From positions 1 through 55,739 of the forward strand of contig JBHIBA010000002.1 of NCBI GenBank assembly GCA_046758845.1: 55,739 nt of DNA. The letters run 5' to 3'. The position numbers and the translations under genes are program-made. The stretch is from JBHIBA01 sp046758845. Lineage in GTDB: Bacteria > UBA8248 > JACPRG01 > G963555815. Below are positions 36,622 to 45,465 of the stretch, in pieces; the stretch's first letter is position 1; each line of letters begins with the position of its first letter. Below the pieces are notes generated by a model. That model had not been told where the DNA came from. It was given only the letters and a program-made list of their open reading frames with translations, and ran no database searches.

Positions 36622-37244
36622 GGGTTGCTGTTTTTGCTTCCGGACGCGGGTCGAACCTTCAGGCCCTGATGGATGCGGCGGACTCGGGCTTCCTGAAGGC
36701 GGAAATCGTATGCGTCCTGAGCGACGTCCGAGAGGCGAAGGCCCTGGAGCGGGCCGCCCGCCGGGGGATCCCCAGCCGGTCCATCGAGCGCGGGGAGTTC
36801 GAAAGGACCGCCTTGCAAATACTAAACGAGTTCCGTGTCGACCTCGTGTGCCTGGCCGGATTCATGCGGATCCTGAGCGGCGAATTCATCGAGAAGGCCG
36901 GCGTGCGCATTCTGAACGTCCACCCTTCGCTGCTTCCGGCGTTTCCCGGGTTGCGGGCCCAAAGACAGGCGCTGGAGCACGGTGTGCGCATCACGGGGGC
37001 TACGGTTCATTGCGTGGATGAGCAGGTGGACCACGGCCCGGTCATCGTTCAGGCGGCCGTTCCCGTTTTCCAGGACGACGACGAGGCAACCGTATCGGAG
37101 CGGATCCTCCGCGAGGAGCACCGGATTTATCCCATGGCCGTCAGATGGTTCGCGGAGGGCCGCATCGTCTTGGAAGGACGGAGGATGGTCCTCCAGAACG
37201 CTTCTCAGGCTGAATTTTCCGTCCGAAACCCGGACAACCCATAA
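36618..37244 (+). CDS. purN: Phosphoribosylglycinamide formyltransferase
   Basis: PurN transfers formyl from 10-formyl-THF to GAR. The 208 residues contain VFASGRGSNLQAL for the substrate phosphate, LAGFMRILSGEF, the catalytic ILNVHPSLLPAF (N and H) and VDHGPVIVQ (D). GTG 36618 overlaps purM by 4 bases and begins the conserved RVAVFASGRG. The purM-purN order is common. Nothing odd in length or active site. Confidence 0.95.
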   Translation: MRVAVFASGRGSNLQALMDAADSGFLKAEIVCVLSDVREAKALERAARRGIPSRSIERGEFERTALQILNEFRVDLVCLAGFMRILSGEFIEKAGVRILNVHPSLLPAFPGLRAQRQALEHGVRITGATVHCVDEQVDHGPVIVQAAVPVFQDDDEATVSERILREEHRIYPMAVRWFAEGRIVLEGRRMVLQNASQAEFSVRNPDNP

Positions 37245-37397
37245 CGGGATGGGAAGCGTCGGACGGGTCCCGGCCGAGTCCCGAAGCCGAAAGATGCCAG
37301 GGAAAGTCCGAGACCTCGCCACGACGATGAGGAAAATGGCGGGCAGGATGGCATCCCCGCCCCTCTAGGGATAAATTCGTAAGGTTGTGTTTTCCCT

Positions 37398-37425
37398 TTG
37401 ACACCGCCGGGCCGGGGGAGATAGG
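37398..37425 (+). promoter_or_regulatory. Possible promoter upstream of rhomboid gene
   Basis: A consensus -35 TTGACA at 37398-37403 is followed 16 bases later by a weak -10 GATAGG (37420-37425). It lies in the 256-base gap between purN and the rhomboid gene. No terminator is obvious after purN. The weak -10 keeps confidence low. Confidence 0.35.
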
Positions 37426-37500
37426 GGGATTTGCCAGAGACCGTCGGGTAGGGTTGAACGTTGACTGTGACCTGACTCGGCAGGGGCTGGGAAGAATCAC

Positions 37501-38199
37501 ATGTTTATTCCGCTCAAAGATGACAATCCAACCCGCATCACCCCTTACGTCACCTTCTTTCTCATCGGGTTGAACATCCTGGGCTTTTTCATGGAGTTTC
37601 AGGCTCCCACGCACCTGGCCCAAAGGAAGCTGATCTACGGGATGGGCGCCATACCCGTGCGATTTACGCAGGACGTCGGTGCGCTGCCGGATTTTTTCCT
37701 GCCCGCCTGGATGACCCTGTTTACTTCGCTGTTCTTGCACGCCGGATTTGTCCATCTCGGCGGAAACATGCTCTACCTCTGGATCTTCGGGAACAACATC
37801 GAGGAATATCTGGGCCACGCCCGCTTTGCGATGTTTTACCTCGTCTCTGGAGTCGCGGCGACGTGGGCCCACATTCTCATAGACCCCTCCTCGCAGATAC
37901 CCTTAATCGGAGCCAGCGGAGCGATAGCAGGCGTCTTGGGCGCTTATCTGGTCCTCTACCCGAGACACAAGGTGGTGTGTCTGATCGTGTTCTTTTTCAT
38001 TCAGGTGGTGCGGATCCCCGCGCTCTGGGTTTTGGGTTTCTGGTTCGTGATTCAGTTGTTTCGGGGTACGATGTCCCTGGGTCTGGAGAGTTCGGGCGGG
38101 GTGGCCTGGTTCGCTCACATCGGGGGCTTCGTCGTGGGCCTCGTGCTCATCCGCCTGGCGGGGAAGATGGGGTGGAACGCGTACAAACGTTGGTGGTAA
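37501..38199 (+). CDS. Rhomboid-family intramembrane serine protease
   Basis: The 232-residue membrane protein has six hydrophobic helices. The catalytic dyad is S139 in GASGAIAG and H206 in WFAHIGGF, and HAGFVHLGGNML carries the family's helix-2 His/Asn residues. Rhomboids cleave transmembrane segments of other proteins; the substrate here is unknown. The start ATG 37501 is clear. The 3' end overlaps the lolA-like gene by 28 bases, and rseP, another intramembrane protease, lies just downstream. Confidence 0.93.
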   Translation: MFIPLKDDNPTRITPYVTFFLIGLNILGFFMEFQAPTHLAQRKLIYGMGAIPVRFTQDVGALPDFFLPAWMTLFTSLFLHAGFVHLGGNMLYLWIFGNNIEEYLGHARFAMFYLVSGVAATWAHILIDPSSQIPLIGASGAIAGVLGAYLVLYPRHKVVCLIVFFFIQVVRIPALWVLGFWFVIQLFRGTMSLGLESSGGVAWFAHIGGFVVGLVLIRLAGKMGWNAYKRWW

Positions 38200-38867
38200 C
38201 GCTCGGCGCCGCGCTGTGGCTGATGACAACGGGCGCTCAGGGCGTTGCCCAGGATTTACAGACGGTGGTGGAGGGCGTGCAGGCCCGATACCAGCAGACC
38301 CATTTCTTTCAAGCGCGGTTTCGCCAGACTTCGGTCTTGGCGTCATTGGGAGAAAGACTGGAGTCCGCCGGACGCGTTTACATCCGGAAACCCGGAATGA
38401 TGAGGTGGGAATACGAGGGCCCGGAACGGCAGCTGCTGGTGAGCGACGGGCTGAGTTTCTGGGTCTACACGCCGAAGCTCAAGCAGGTCATCGCCAGCCG
38501 GTTTGGAGAGACCTTCCGGTCCAAAACGCCTTTGGCCTTCCTGGCGGGAAATGGAGACATCCGCCGCGAGTTCAACGTCCGTTTCAGGGAGAAGCGGCCG
38601 GAAGCGGGCAACGGGGCGCCCGCCCTCCACAGGCTTTCCCTGATCCCCAAGAAGCCCCATCCCAGCTTGAAGGAGCTGCGTCTGGACGTGCGCAAGGAAG
38701 ACTATCTCATCGTCCGAAGCTCGCTGATTGACCCCTACGGGAACGTGACGGACATCCAGTTTGAGAATATCCGTGTGGATGAGGCGCTCCCGCAGGACCT
38801 GTTTACGTTCCGGATCCCGCCTGGAGTCGAGGTCGTCCACCCGCCCCCGACACCGGGCAGTCGATAG
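38172..38867 (+). CDS. lolA: LolA-like periplasmic lipoprotein carrier
   Basis: LolA ferries lipoproteins from the inner to the outer membrane. From GTG 38172 the product has 231 residues, with an N-terminal hydrophobic stretch LVVTLGAALWLM and probable signal-peptidase site near GAQGVAQ. The core has ARYQQTHFFQARFRQ, the hallmark MMRWEYEGPE, and SDGLSFWVYTP. The start is uncertain: the signal peptide is short of basic residues, and TTG 38190 is an alternative. It overlaps the rhomboid gene by 28 bases. Confidence 0.87.
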   Translation: MERVQTLVVTLGAALWLMTTGAQGVAQDLQTVVEGVQARYQQTHFFQARFRQTSVLASLGERLESAGRVYIRKPGMMRWEYEGPERQLLVSDGLSFWVYTPKLKQVIASRFGETFRSKTPLAFLAGNGDIRREFNVRFREKRPEAGNGAPALHRLSLIPKKPHPSLKELRLDVRKEDYLIVRSSLIDPYGNVTDIQFENIRVDEALPQDLFTFRIPPGVEVVHPPPTPGSR

Positions 38868-38897
38868 CTTCCGGACCACACCCTTGAGGACAGCGCA

Positions 38898-40040
38898 TTG
38901 ATCATGACCATCGTCTTCGCCGTTCTGATTTTAGGAATTCTGGTGTTCGTCCACGAGTTGGGACACTTCCTGGCGGCCAAGCAGTTCGGCATCGGGGTGG
39001 AGAAGTTTTCCCTGGGGTTCGGCCCCAAGCTCATCGGCAGGAAGTACGGCGGGACCGAATACCTGATCTCCGCCATTCCCCTGGGGGGCTACGTCAAACT
39101 GATGGGGCAGGAGGTGAGCGATTTCCCCACCAGAAAAGAAGGAAAGGGGGAAAGCGGTGAGGAGGATGAATCCGGCGAACCGGCGGTGCCGCCGGAGAAG
39201 TCCTTCGCGCTGCGGCCCGTAGGCCAGCGCCTCTGGGTGGTCCTGGCCGGTCCGGTGTTCAACCTGGTCTTCGCCGTCCTGGTCTTCTGGGTGGTGACCC
39301 TCCTCGGCACTCCCTATTTCGCGCCTTCCATCGCCAAGGTCGTCCCCGGTTCCCCGGCGGAGAAGGCCGGCATCAAGGCCGGGGACGAAGTCGTCGAGAT
39401 CGAAGGAAGGCGCGTGAGCCGGTGGGAAGAATTGGTCGAAGTCGTCCGGGAAAGTGGGGACAAAAGGCTGGAGGTAAAGGTCCTTCGGGATCGGCGGGAG
39501 ATTCTCCTCTCGGTCCGGCCGAAGGTCATGTCCACTCGGACGATCACCGGTCAAGAAATCAAACGCACCATGATCGGCGTGCAGACAGGGGGGGTCCTTC
39601 GCCTCGGCCCCTATCCCCCGCGGGAGTCGCCTGACCCGATAACGGCCGTGGGGCGGGCGCTCGGGCAGACGTGGCGAATCATCGACCAGACGGGACAGGC
39701 GGTGGGCCTGATCTTCCGAGGTGTTGTGCCCGCTCGGGACGCCCTCGGGGGGCCGATCCTCATCGGGGAGCGGGCCGGCTGGCACTGCCAGGCGGGGGGC
39801 GTCAACTGCGCGTTTTTCGCCTCGTTCATCAGCATCAACCTGGCGCTGTTGAACCTGCTTCCCATCCCGGTCCTGGACGGAGGACACATTTTCTTCTACC
39901 TTATAGAAGTCGTGCGGCGTAAGCCGATAGGCCTTCGAACCAGGGAGGCCGCACAGAAGGTGGGAATGGTCTTTATCCTCCTTCTGATGATCTACGCCTT
40001 TTACAACGACATCATGCGCTTCCTGGCGCCGGTTCCGTGA
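38898..40040 (+). CDS. rseP: Site-2 intramembrane zinc protease RseP
   Basis: RseP cleaves membrane-embedded anti-sigma factors and remnant signal peptides. The 380 residues have zinc motif H19-E20-x2-H23 (FVHELGHFLAAK), a transmembrane segment near 105-130, a single PDZ domain (about 140-220, PGSPAEKAGIKAGDEV), and the C-terminal metal motif NLLPIPVLDGGH. E. coli RseP has two PDZ domains; one is common elsewhere. TTG 38898 fits a GAGGA seven bases upstream better than ATG 38904. ispG follows after 7 bases; dxr, often upstream of rseP, is absent here. Confidence 0.94.
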   Translation: MIMTIVFAVLILGILVFVHELGHFLAAKQFGIGVEKFSLGFGPKLIGRKYGGTEYLISAIPLGGYVKLMGQEVSDFPTRKEGKGESGEEDESGEPAVPPEKSFALRPVGQRLWVVLAGPVFNLVFAVLVFWVVTLLGTPYFAPSIAKVVPGSPAEKAGIKAGDEVVEIEGRRVSRWEELVEVVRESGDKRLEVKVLRDRREILLSVRPKVMSTRTITGQEIKRTMIGVQTGGVLRLGPYPPRESPDPITAVGRALGQTWRIIDQTGQAVGLIFRGVVPARDALGGPILIGERAGWHCQAGGVNCAFFASFISINLALLNLLPIPVLDGGHIFFYLIEVVRRKPIGLRTREAAQKVGMVFILLLMIYAFYNDIMRFLAPVP

Positions 40041-40047
40041 GGGCGAG

Positions 40048-41232
40048 GTGACGGATTTCACCCAAAAAAGACGAAAGACCAAACCAGTTTTCGTAGGCAA
40101 CGTCCAGGTGGGCGGCGGCGCCCCGGTGGTCGTCCAGTCCATGGCGGATACCGACACCCGCGACACCCTGGCGACGATGGGCCAGATCAACGACTTGGAG
40201 GAAGTGGGCTGCGAGATCGTCCGCGTCGCCGTTCCCGACATGGACGCCGCCAAATGCATCCGCACGCTGAAGGCGGGGACAAACCTGCCGCTCGTGGCGG
40301 ATATCCACTTCGACTACCGCCTGGCGCTGGAGGCCCTGAAAGGGGAGATCGACTGCCTGCGCATCAACCCGGGCAACATCCGCGCCTACGGCGGGGGCGA
40401 GCACAAGGTGAAAGAGCTGGCCCGGGCATGCAACGACCTGGGCGTCCCCATCCGGGTCGGCGTCAACTCCGGCTCCCTGGAGGTCGAACTGGTCGATAAG
40501 TACGGGGGACCGATGCCCGAAGCAATGGTCGAGAGCGCCCTGCGCCACGTCGAGCTGTTGGAGAAATACAACTTTGACAGTATAAAGATTTCCCTGAAGG
40601 CCTCCGACGTCTGGCGAACGGTGAGCGCCTACCGGCTGATCGCCGAAAAGGTGGATTACCCCCTTCACCTGGGAGTGACCGAGGCGGGCGCCCACGTCAC
40701 GGGGGCGATCAAGACGACAGCCGCCTTTTCGCTTCTTTTGAGCGAGGGAGTCGGCGACACCATCCGCGTCTCCCTGGCCGCCGATCCCGTGGAAGAGGTC
40801 AAGGTCGGCTACGAGATCCTCAAGTCCTTGGAGCTCCGCCATCGCGGAGTCAACGTGGTGGCCTGTCCGACCTGCGGCCGGATTCAAATCGACGTGGAAG
40901 GGCTGGCCAATCAGCTGGAAAAGGCCCTCGCCCACGTCAAACACCCCATCACCGTGGCCGTCATGGGCTGCGAAGTGAACGGGCCAGGCGAGGCCAAGGA
41001 CGCCGACATCGGCATTGCCGGGGGCAAGGGCGAGGGGATGATCTTCAAAAAGGGACAGAAGTACCGGAAGGTCAAAGAGGAAGAGTTCTTCGACACCATC
41101 GTGGAAGAAATCGAGCGCATGGCCGCGGAAGGAGAACTCACCGCGCAGGGGGAATCCGGCGGGGCGGAAGAAGAGCCCTGGGAGCCTCCTCTGCCCGAAG
41201 GGATCAAAGTCCGGCTTCCCGTCATCCCCTGA
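40048..41232 (+). CDS. ispG: 4-hydroxy-3-methylbut-2-enyl diphosphate synthase
   Basis: IspG (GcpE) reduces MEcPP to HMBPP in the MEP isoprenoid pathway. The 394-residue form is the short bacterial type. [4Fe-4S] ligands are C273, C276 (ACPTCGR) and C308 (MGCEVNGPGEA) with the nearby glutamate. The TIM barrel shows VVVQSMADTDTRD and LVADIHFDYRLA. The C-terminal ~30 residues are acidic and Pro-rich. GTG 40048 lies 7 bases after rseP. Confidence 0.96.
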   Translation: MTDFTQKRRKTKPVFVGNVQVGGGAPVVVQSMADTDTRDTLATMGQINDLEEVGCEIVRVAVPDMDAAKCIRTLKAGTNLPLVADIHFDYRLALEALKGEIDCLRINPGNIRAYGGGEHKVKELARACNDLGVPIRVGVNSGSLEVELVDKYGGPMPEAMVESALRHVELLEKYNFDSIKISLKASDVWRTVSAYRLIAEKVDYPLHLGVTEAGAHVTGAIKTTAAFSLLLSEGVGDTIRVSLAADPVEEVKVGYEILKSLELRHRGVNVVACPTCGRIQIDVEGLANQLEKALAHVKHPITVAVMGCEVNGPGEAKDADIGIAGGKGEGMIFKKGQKYRKVKEEEFFDTIVEEIERMAAEGELTAQGESGGAEEEPWEPPLPEGIKVRLPVIP

Positions 41233-41355
41233 ACCGTCCGAAGACCGGCAGCCCGGCCATCATACCGTGAACCCTTTCGCGACCCCCGTCCTTTTCTCCG
41301 TCCGTGCGTCCGCCCAAGCCCCCCAACCGGCAACGGCGAAACCCGGAGCCCTTTG

Positions 41356-43152
41356 ATGCGTTACTCCCGCACTTTCCTGCCCACCCTGAAGGAAGACCCG
41401 GCCGAGGCGGAGGTGGTCAGCCACACCCTCATGGTGAGGGCCGCCCTGATTCGCCGATTGTCGGCCGGCGTCTACACCCTGTTGCCGGTGGGCCTCCGAG
41501 TGCAGCAAAAGGTCGAGGCCATCGTCCGGGAAGAGATGAACCGCGCCGGCGCCCAGGAGGCGCTCCTTCCCGTGCTCCTCCCGGCGGAGCTGTGGCGGGA
41601 GACCGGGCGGTGGGAGGCTTACGGCAAGGAGCTCATGCGCATCAGAGACCGGCACGGGCGCGACTTCTGCCTCGGCCCGACCCACGAGGAAGTCATCACC
41701 GACCTGATCCGGCGCGACGTGCGGTCCTATCGCGAACTGCCTTTGAACCTCTACCAGATTCAGACCAAGTTCCGGGACGAGATCCGCCCACGATTCGGAA
41801 TCATGCGGGGTCGGGAATTCATGATGAAGGACGCCTACAGCTTCGACCGGGACGAGAGAGGGGCGGAGGATAGCTACCGGAAGATGTTCGAGGCCTACGG
41901 ACGGATCTTCACCCGGTGCGGGTTGAGTTTCTCCGGGGTGGAAGCCGAGACGGGACTCATCGGGGGCAGTTTTTCTCACGAGTTTATGGTCCATGCCGAT
42001 ACCGGGGAGGAGGCCATCACCGTCTGCGACAATTGCGGTTATGCAGCCAACGTGCAGAGGACCCCCCTCTGCGAGGAGGCCGGGCGGCTCTCTGGGGATG
42101 CGGGGGGGGACGGGCCTGCGGACATCGAGCCGCGCAAGGTCCATACGCCGGGTGCGACGACGGCCGAGGAGGTGGCCCGCTTTTTCGGCCGCGACCTCAG
42201 CGGGCTCGCCAAGACCCTGATCTACGAAGTCGACGGCGCGCCCGTCGCCGTTCTGGTCCGGGGCGACTGCCAAGTGAATGAGACGAAGCTGAAACGTCTA
42301 CTTCGGGCTACGGACCTCGTTCTGGCAGGGGAGGATACGACCGAAGGGGTCACGGGGGCCCCAGTCGGTTTTGCGGGGCCCATCCACCTGCAAGACGGCG
42401 TCCCCATTATCTGCGACTACACCGTCAAGGGCCGAAAGAACCTCGTCGTGGGGGCGAATGCGGCCGACCATCATTACGAAGGGGTGAAGCCCGAGCGGGA
42501 TTTCGAGGTCAGTGAATACGCCGACGTCCGATTCGCCCGGCAGGGAGATCCCTGCCCTCAATGCGGCGCCTCTCTGCGCATCATGCGGGGGATCGAGGTC
42601 GGCCACGTCTTCAAGCTGGGGACCAAGTACAGCGAGGCCATGGGCGCAACGTTCCTGGATGAGAAGGGGGACGCCCGGCCGATCATCATGGGCTGCTACG
42701 GCATCGGCATCGGGCGGACCATCGCCGCCGCCATCGAACAGAACCACGACGAAAACGGCATCATCTGGCCCGTACCCATCGCGCCCTTCCAGGGGATGGT
42801 CATCCCCCTCAACGTCAAGGACGATTCGGTGAGGAAGGCCGCGGAGGACGTGTATGCGGAGCTGTTGCGCTCAGGCCTGGAGGTTCTTCTGGACGACCGG
42901 GACGAGCGGCCCGGCGTGAAATTCAAGGACGCCGACCTCATCGGGATCCCCTTCCAGGTCATCTTGGGAAAAAGGGACCTGGCGGAAGGCGTGGCCGAGC
43001 TGAAGTCTCGTAGGGACGGGGCGAAAGAGCGGGTGGACCTGGACCAGGTGGCCGGGACCATCCATCGCCGGGTGAAGGAAGCCCTCTCGGCGGCTCAGCC
43101 GGATGAGGCGGCGTCCCCGGAGGATCGTCCGGGTAGGCATGTGGATGATTGA
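41356..43152 (+). CDS. proS: Prolyl-tRNA synthetase (bacterial type with editing domain)
   Basis: The class II enzyme charges tRNA-Pro. Its 598 residues contain motif 1 (RLSAGVYTLLPVGLRV), motif 2 (IQTKFRDEIRPRFGIMRGREF), the INS editing domain inserted at about 225-405, motif 3 (GCYGIGIGRTIAAAIEQ), and the anticodon-binding domain. ATG 41356 is preferred over the adjacent TTG 41353. It is 123 bases after ispG. A promoter and leader for the next operon begin just after its stop. Confidence 0.97.
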   Translation: MRYSRTFLPTLKEDPAEAEVVSHTLMVRAALIRRLSAGVYTLLPVGLRVQQKVEAIVREEMNRAGAQEALLPVLLPAELWRETGRWEAYGKELMRIRDRHGRDFCLGPTHEEVITDLIRRDVRSYRELPLNLYQIQTKFRDEIRPRFGIMRGREFMMKDAYSFDRDERGAEDSYRKMFEAYGRIFTRCGLSFSGVEAETGLIGGSFSHEFMVHADTGEEAITVCDNCGYAANVQRTPLCEEAGRLSGDAGGDGPADIEPRKVHTPGATTAEEVARFFGRDLSGLAKTLIYEVDGAPVAVLVRGDCQVNETKLKRLLRATDLVLAGEDTTEGVTGAPVGFAGPIHLQDGVPIICDYTVKGRKNLVVGANAADHHYEGVKPERDFEVSEYADVRFARQGDPCPQCGASLRIMRGIEVGHVFKLGTKYSEAMGATFLDEKGDARPIIMGCYGIGIGRTIAAAIEQNHDENGIIWPVPIAPFQGMVIPLNVKDDSVRKAAEDVYAELLRSGLEVLLDDRDERPGVKFKDADLIGIPFQVILGKRDLAEGVAELKSRRDGAKERVDLDQVAGTIHRRVKEALSAAQPDEAASPEDRPGRHVDD

Positions 43153-43168
43153 ACGCCTGAAAAATCCC

Positions 43169-43196
43169 TTGAATTTCTTCGTACGGGTGGTAGATT
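43169..43196 (+). promoter_or_regulatory. Promoter for the rimP-nusA operon
   Basis: A -35 TTGAAT at 43169-43174 and a -10 TAGATT at 43191-43196 are spaced by 16 bases. A start near 43203 gives a 64-base leader before rimP containing the hairpin at 43220. Confidence 0.55.
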
Positions 43197-43219
43197 AGGT
43201 GTAGATGGATCGCCTGCGC

Positions 43220-43252
43220 AAGAGTGGGTTGAGACCGCCCGCTCTTTTTTTT
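43220..43252 (+). terminator. Terminator-like hairpin in the rimP leader
   Basis: A 9-bp stem (AAGAGTGGG / CCCGCTCTT, one G-T pair) with a 9-base loop runs straight into eight T (43245-43252). It lies between the predicted promoter and the rimP start, so it may act as an attenuator rather than as the end of proS. Terminator-like hairpins ahead of rimP are known from other bacteria (rimP leader). Confidence 0.75.
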
Positions 43253-43266
43253 GACCGGGAGGTCCT

Positions 43267-43770
43267 TTGCTCGCCGGGGAAGTGAGAAGTCGGCTCTGGC
43301 CCATCGTTGATCCCGTTGTGGAAGACGAGGGGCTGGAATTGGTGGAGTTGGAGTTCGTCCAGCAAGGCGGGAGGTGGGTGCTCCGTATCTACATGGACAA
43401 GCCCGGCGGCGTTCAATTGGAAGACTGCGAACGGGTGAGTCGCCGGGTCAGTCCGGTTCTCGACGTGGAGGACCCGATCCCTCACCGGTATGTCCTGGAG
43501 GTTTCCTCCCCCGGCATTCCGAGGCCCATCCGGCGGGCGCACGACTTCGAGCGCTTCTGCGGCCAACGGGCCCGCATCGAACTCACCCTCCCGGTAAGAG
43601 GTCGAAAGCGGTATTCGGGCAAGCTGGCGGGCGTCTCCGGCGGAGCCGCGCCGGAGGTGGCGTTAAAACTGGAGGGCGGAGAGGTCGTGCGTCTCTCCCT
43701 GGCGCAAATCAAGCGGGCTCGCCTCGAGGAAGAAATGGAAGGCACGAATCGGGCATCCCACGGCCATTAG
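43267..43770 (+). CDS. rimP: Ribosome maturation factor RimP
   Basis: RimP assists 30S assembly. The 167 residues have the N-terminal domain (VVEDEGLELVELEFVQQGG, LRIYMDKPGGVQLEDCERVSR) and a C-terminal Sm-like barrel after YVLEVSSPGIPRPIRRAHDFERF, which is highly diagnostic. The start TTG 43267 is preceded by GGGAGG. It is the first gene of a translation and RNA operon and ends 12 bases before nusA. Confidence 0.94.
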   Translation: MLAGEVRSRLWPIVDPVVEDEGLELVELEFVQQGGRWVLRIYMDKPGGVQLEDCERVSRRVSPVLDVEDPIPHRYVLEVSSPGIPRPIRRAHDFERFCGQRARIELTLPVRGRKRYSGKLAGVSGGAAPEVALKLEGGEVVRLSLAQIKRARLEEEMEGTNRASHGH

Positions 43771-43782
43771 GAGAGAACCCCG

Positions 43783-45348
43783 GTGAACCAGGAGCTCATG
43801 CTCGTCTTAAACCAGATCCAGAGAGAGAAGGGCATCGACCAGGAGGTGCTCATTGACGCCGTGAAGTCAGCGGTGGTCTCGGCGTCGCGGAAGTACTACG
43901 GCCTCACGGCCGACATCGAGGCCGTCTTCGACACCGAGAGCGGCGCAATGGAACTTCTGTGCCACAAGACCGTCGTGGACGAGGTGGTCGACCCGGAACT
44001 GGAGATCTCGGTGGAAGAGGCCGCTGCCCATAAGGAAAACCCGGTCGTGGGGGAGGTCGTCCACATCCGCATTCCCTACGAAGGGTTTGGCCGCATCGCC
44101 GCCCAGACGGCCAAGCAGGTCATCCTGCAGCGTGTGCGCGAGGGCGAGCGCGAAATGATTTACAACGAGTACAAGGACCGCGAGGGGGAACTGATCAACG
44201 GCACGGTTTCTCGCGTGGAAAAGGGGACCATCTATGTGAACATGGGGAAAGGGGAGGGGGTGCTGCCCCGGAGGGAGCAGGTGTTTCGTGAGGCCTACCG
44301 GCGGGGTGACCGGATCCGCACCTATCTGTTGGAAGTCCGCCAGGCGGTCCGAGGTCCTCAAATCATTCTTTCGCGCACGCACCCCGCCCTGGTGGTTCGG
44401 CTGTTCGAGATCGAGGTCCCGGAGATCTACGAGGGAATCGTAGAGATCAAGACCGCTGTCCGCGAACCGAGCGGGCGGACAAAGATCGCGGTGCTCTCTC
44501 ATGACCGGGACGTGGATCCGGTCGGGGCCTGCGTCGGCATGCGGGGCTCCCGCGTCCAGGCCATCGTCCAAGAGCTCCAGGGGGAGAAGATCGACATCAT
44601 CCCCTGGTCGGAAGATACTCAGGTCCTGGCCGCGAACGCCTTGAGTCCCGCGAAGATCTCGCGAATCATTTTAAACGATGAACAGAACGCGATTACGGTC
44701 GTCGCCCCGGATGACCAGTTGTCGCTGGCCATCGGCAAAGGCGGTCAGAACGTGCGCCTGGCGGCCAAACTTCTCAAATGGCGCATCGACATCAAGAGTG
44801 AGACCGAGTACCAGTCCGAGCAGTTGGCGAAGGCCTCCTTCATCCTCTCGGGCGGAGGAAAGGAGGCCAGGAAGACGCCTTTGACCGAGCTGGAGGGTCT
44901 GGGTCCCAGAACGGCCGAGCTTCTGGTGGAGCATGGAGTCCGCAATGTGGAGGAATTGGCCGAAGCTTCGGTGGAGACGATGGTCGAGATTCCGGGAATC
45001 GGACAAAAAAGCGCCGAGGCCCTCATCCAACGGGCCGTGGGTTTTCTGAAAGAGCAGGGGGCTTCGGAAGAAGAAAGGCCCGCCGCGGCGGAACCCGAGG
45101 GGCAGGAATCGCCGGCTGAGGAAAAGGGTGTGGCCGGGGAGGCCCCGGCGGCCGAGGAGCCCCCGACGGAGCCACAGGCGGACGAGGAGAGCGCCGAAGG
45201 ACCGGGAAGTTTAGGGTCGGATGAATTGGCGCCCGTCTCCGTTGAACCCGCGGAGGAAAGAGCGGAAACCGAGACATCCGCAGAGGTAACCGAGTTCAGC
45301 GGACCGGAAGAAACGAGTCCTTCCGAATCCGCCGGGAAGGAAGCGTGA
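43783..45348 (+). CDS. nusA: Transcription factor NusA with acidic tail
   Basis: NusA binds RNA polymerase and modulates pausing, termination and antitermination. The 521 residues comprise the N-terminal domain (1-125), S1 (135-200), KH1 and KH2 (205-345, with CVGMRGSRVQAIV and AIGKGGQNVRLAA), and a helix-hairpin-helix (about 368-420, LEGLGPRTAELL, IPGIGQKSAEAL). Residues ~425-521 form a low-complexity acidic tail rich in Glu, Ala, Pro and Ser. GTG 43783 is 12 bases after rimP. The tail may be a protein contact surface; its role is unknown. Confidence 0.96.
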   Translation: MNQELMLVLNQIQREKGIDQEVLIDAVKSAVVSASRKYYGLTADIEAVFDTESGAMELLCHKTVVDEVVDPELEISVEEAAAHKENPVVGEVVHIRIPYEGFGRIAAQTAKQVILQRVREGEREMIYNEYKDREGELINGTVSRVEKGTIYVNMGKGEGVLPRREQVFREAYRRGDRIRTYLLEVRQAVRGPQIILSRTHPALVVRLFEIEVPEIYEGIVEIKTAVREPSGRTKIAVLSHDRDVDPVGACVGMRGSRVQAIVQELQGEKIDIIPWSEDTQVLAANALSPAKISRIILNDEQNAITVVAPDDQLSLAIGKGGQNVRLAAKLLKWRIDIKSETEYQSEQLAKASFILSGGGKEARKTPLTELEGLGPRTAELLVEHGVRNVEELAEASVETMVEIPGIGQKSAEALIQRAVGFLKEQGASEEERPAAAEPEGQESPAEEKGVAGEAPAAEEPPTEPQADEESAEGPGSLGSDELAPVSVEPAEERAETETSAEVTEFSGPEETSPSESAGKEA

Positions 45349-45377
45349 TCGACCCTGGATAGTTGGGATTCCGCCGT

Positions 45378-45426
45378 TTTTCCGTAAATTACCGGGCCGA
45401 AACGGAAAATTTGACTGTGTTATAAT
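45378..45426 (+). promoter_or_regulatory. Putative infB promoter with upstream inverted repeat
   Basis: A consensus -10 with extension, TGtTATAAT (45418-45426), lies 40 bases before infB. No matching -35 is seen at 16-18 bases. An 8-bp inverted repeat, TTTTCCGT (45378-45385) and ACGGAAAA (45402-45409), lies just upstream; it could be a binding site or a weak hairpin ending nusA transcripts. Confidence 0.5.
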
Positions 45427-45465
45427 TCTGCTTGATTGTTCGGTTCCTGACCCACGGAGCTTCAA

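Noticed and set aside
45411..45426. TTGACT followed by TATAAT as a -35/-10 pair
   Set aside because: The two are only 4 bases apart. The -10 was kept as an extended -10 element and the TTGACT was discarded as a -35.
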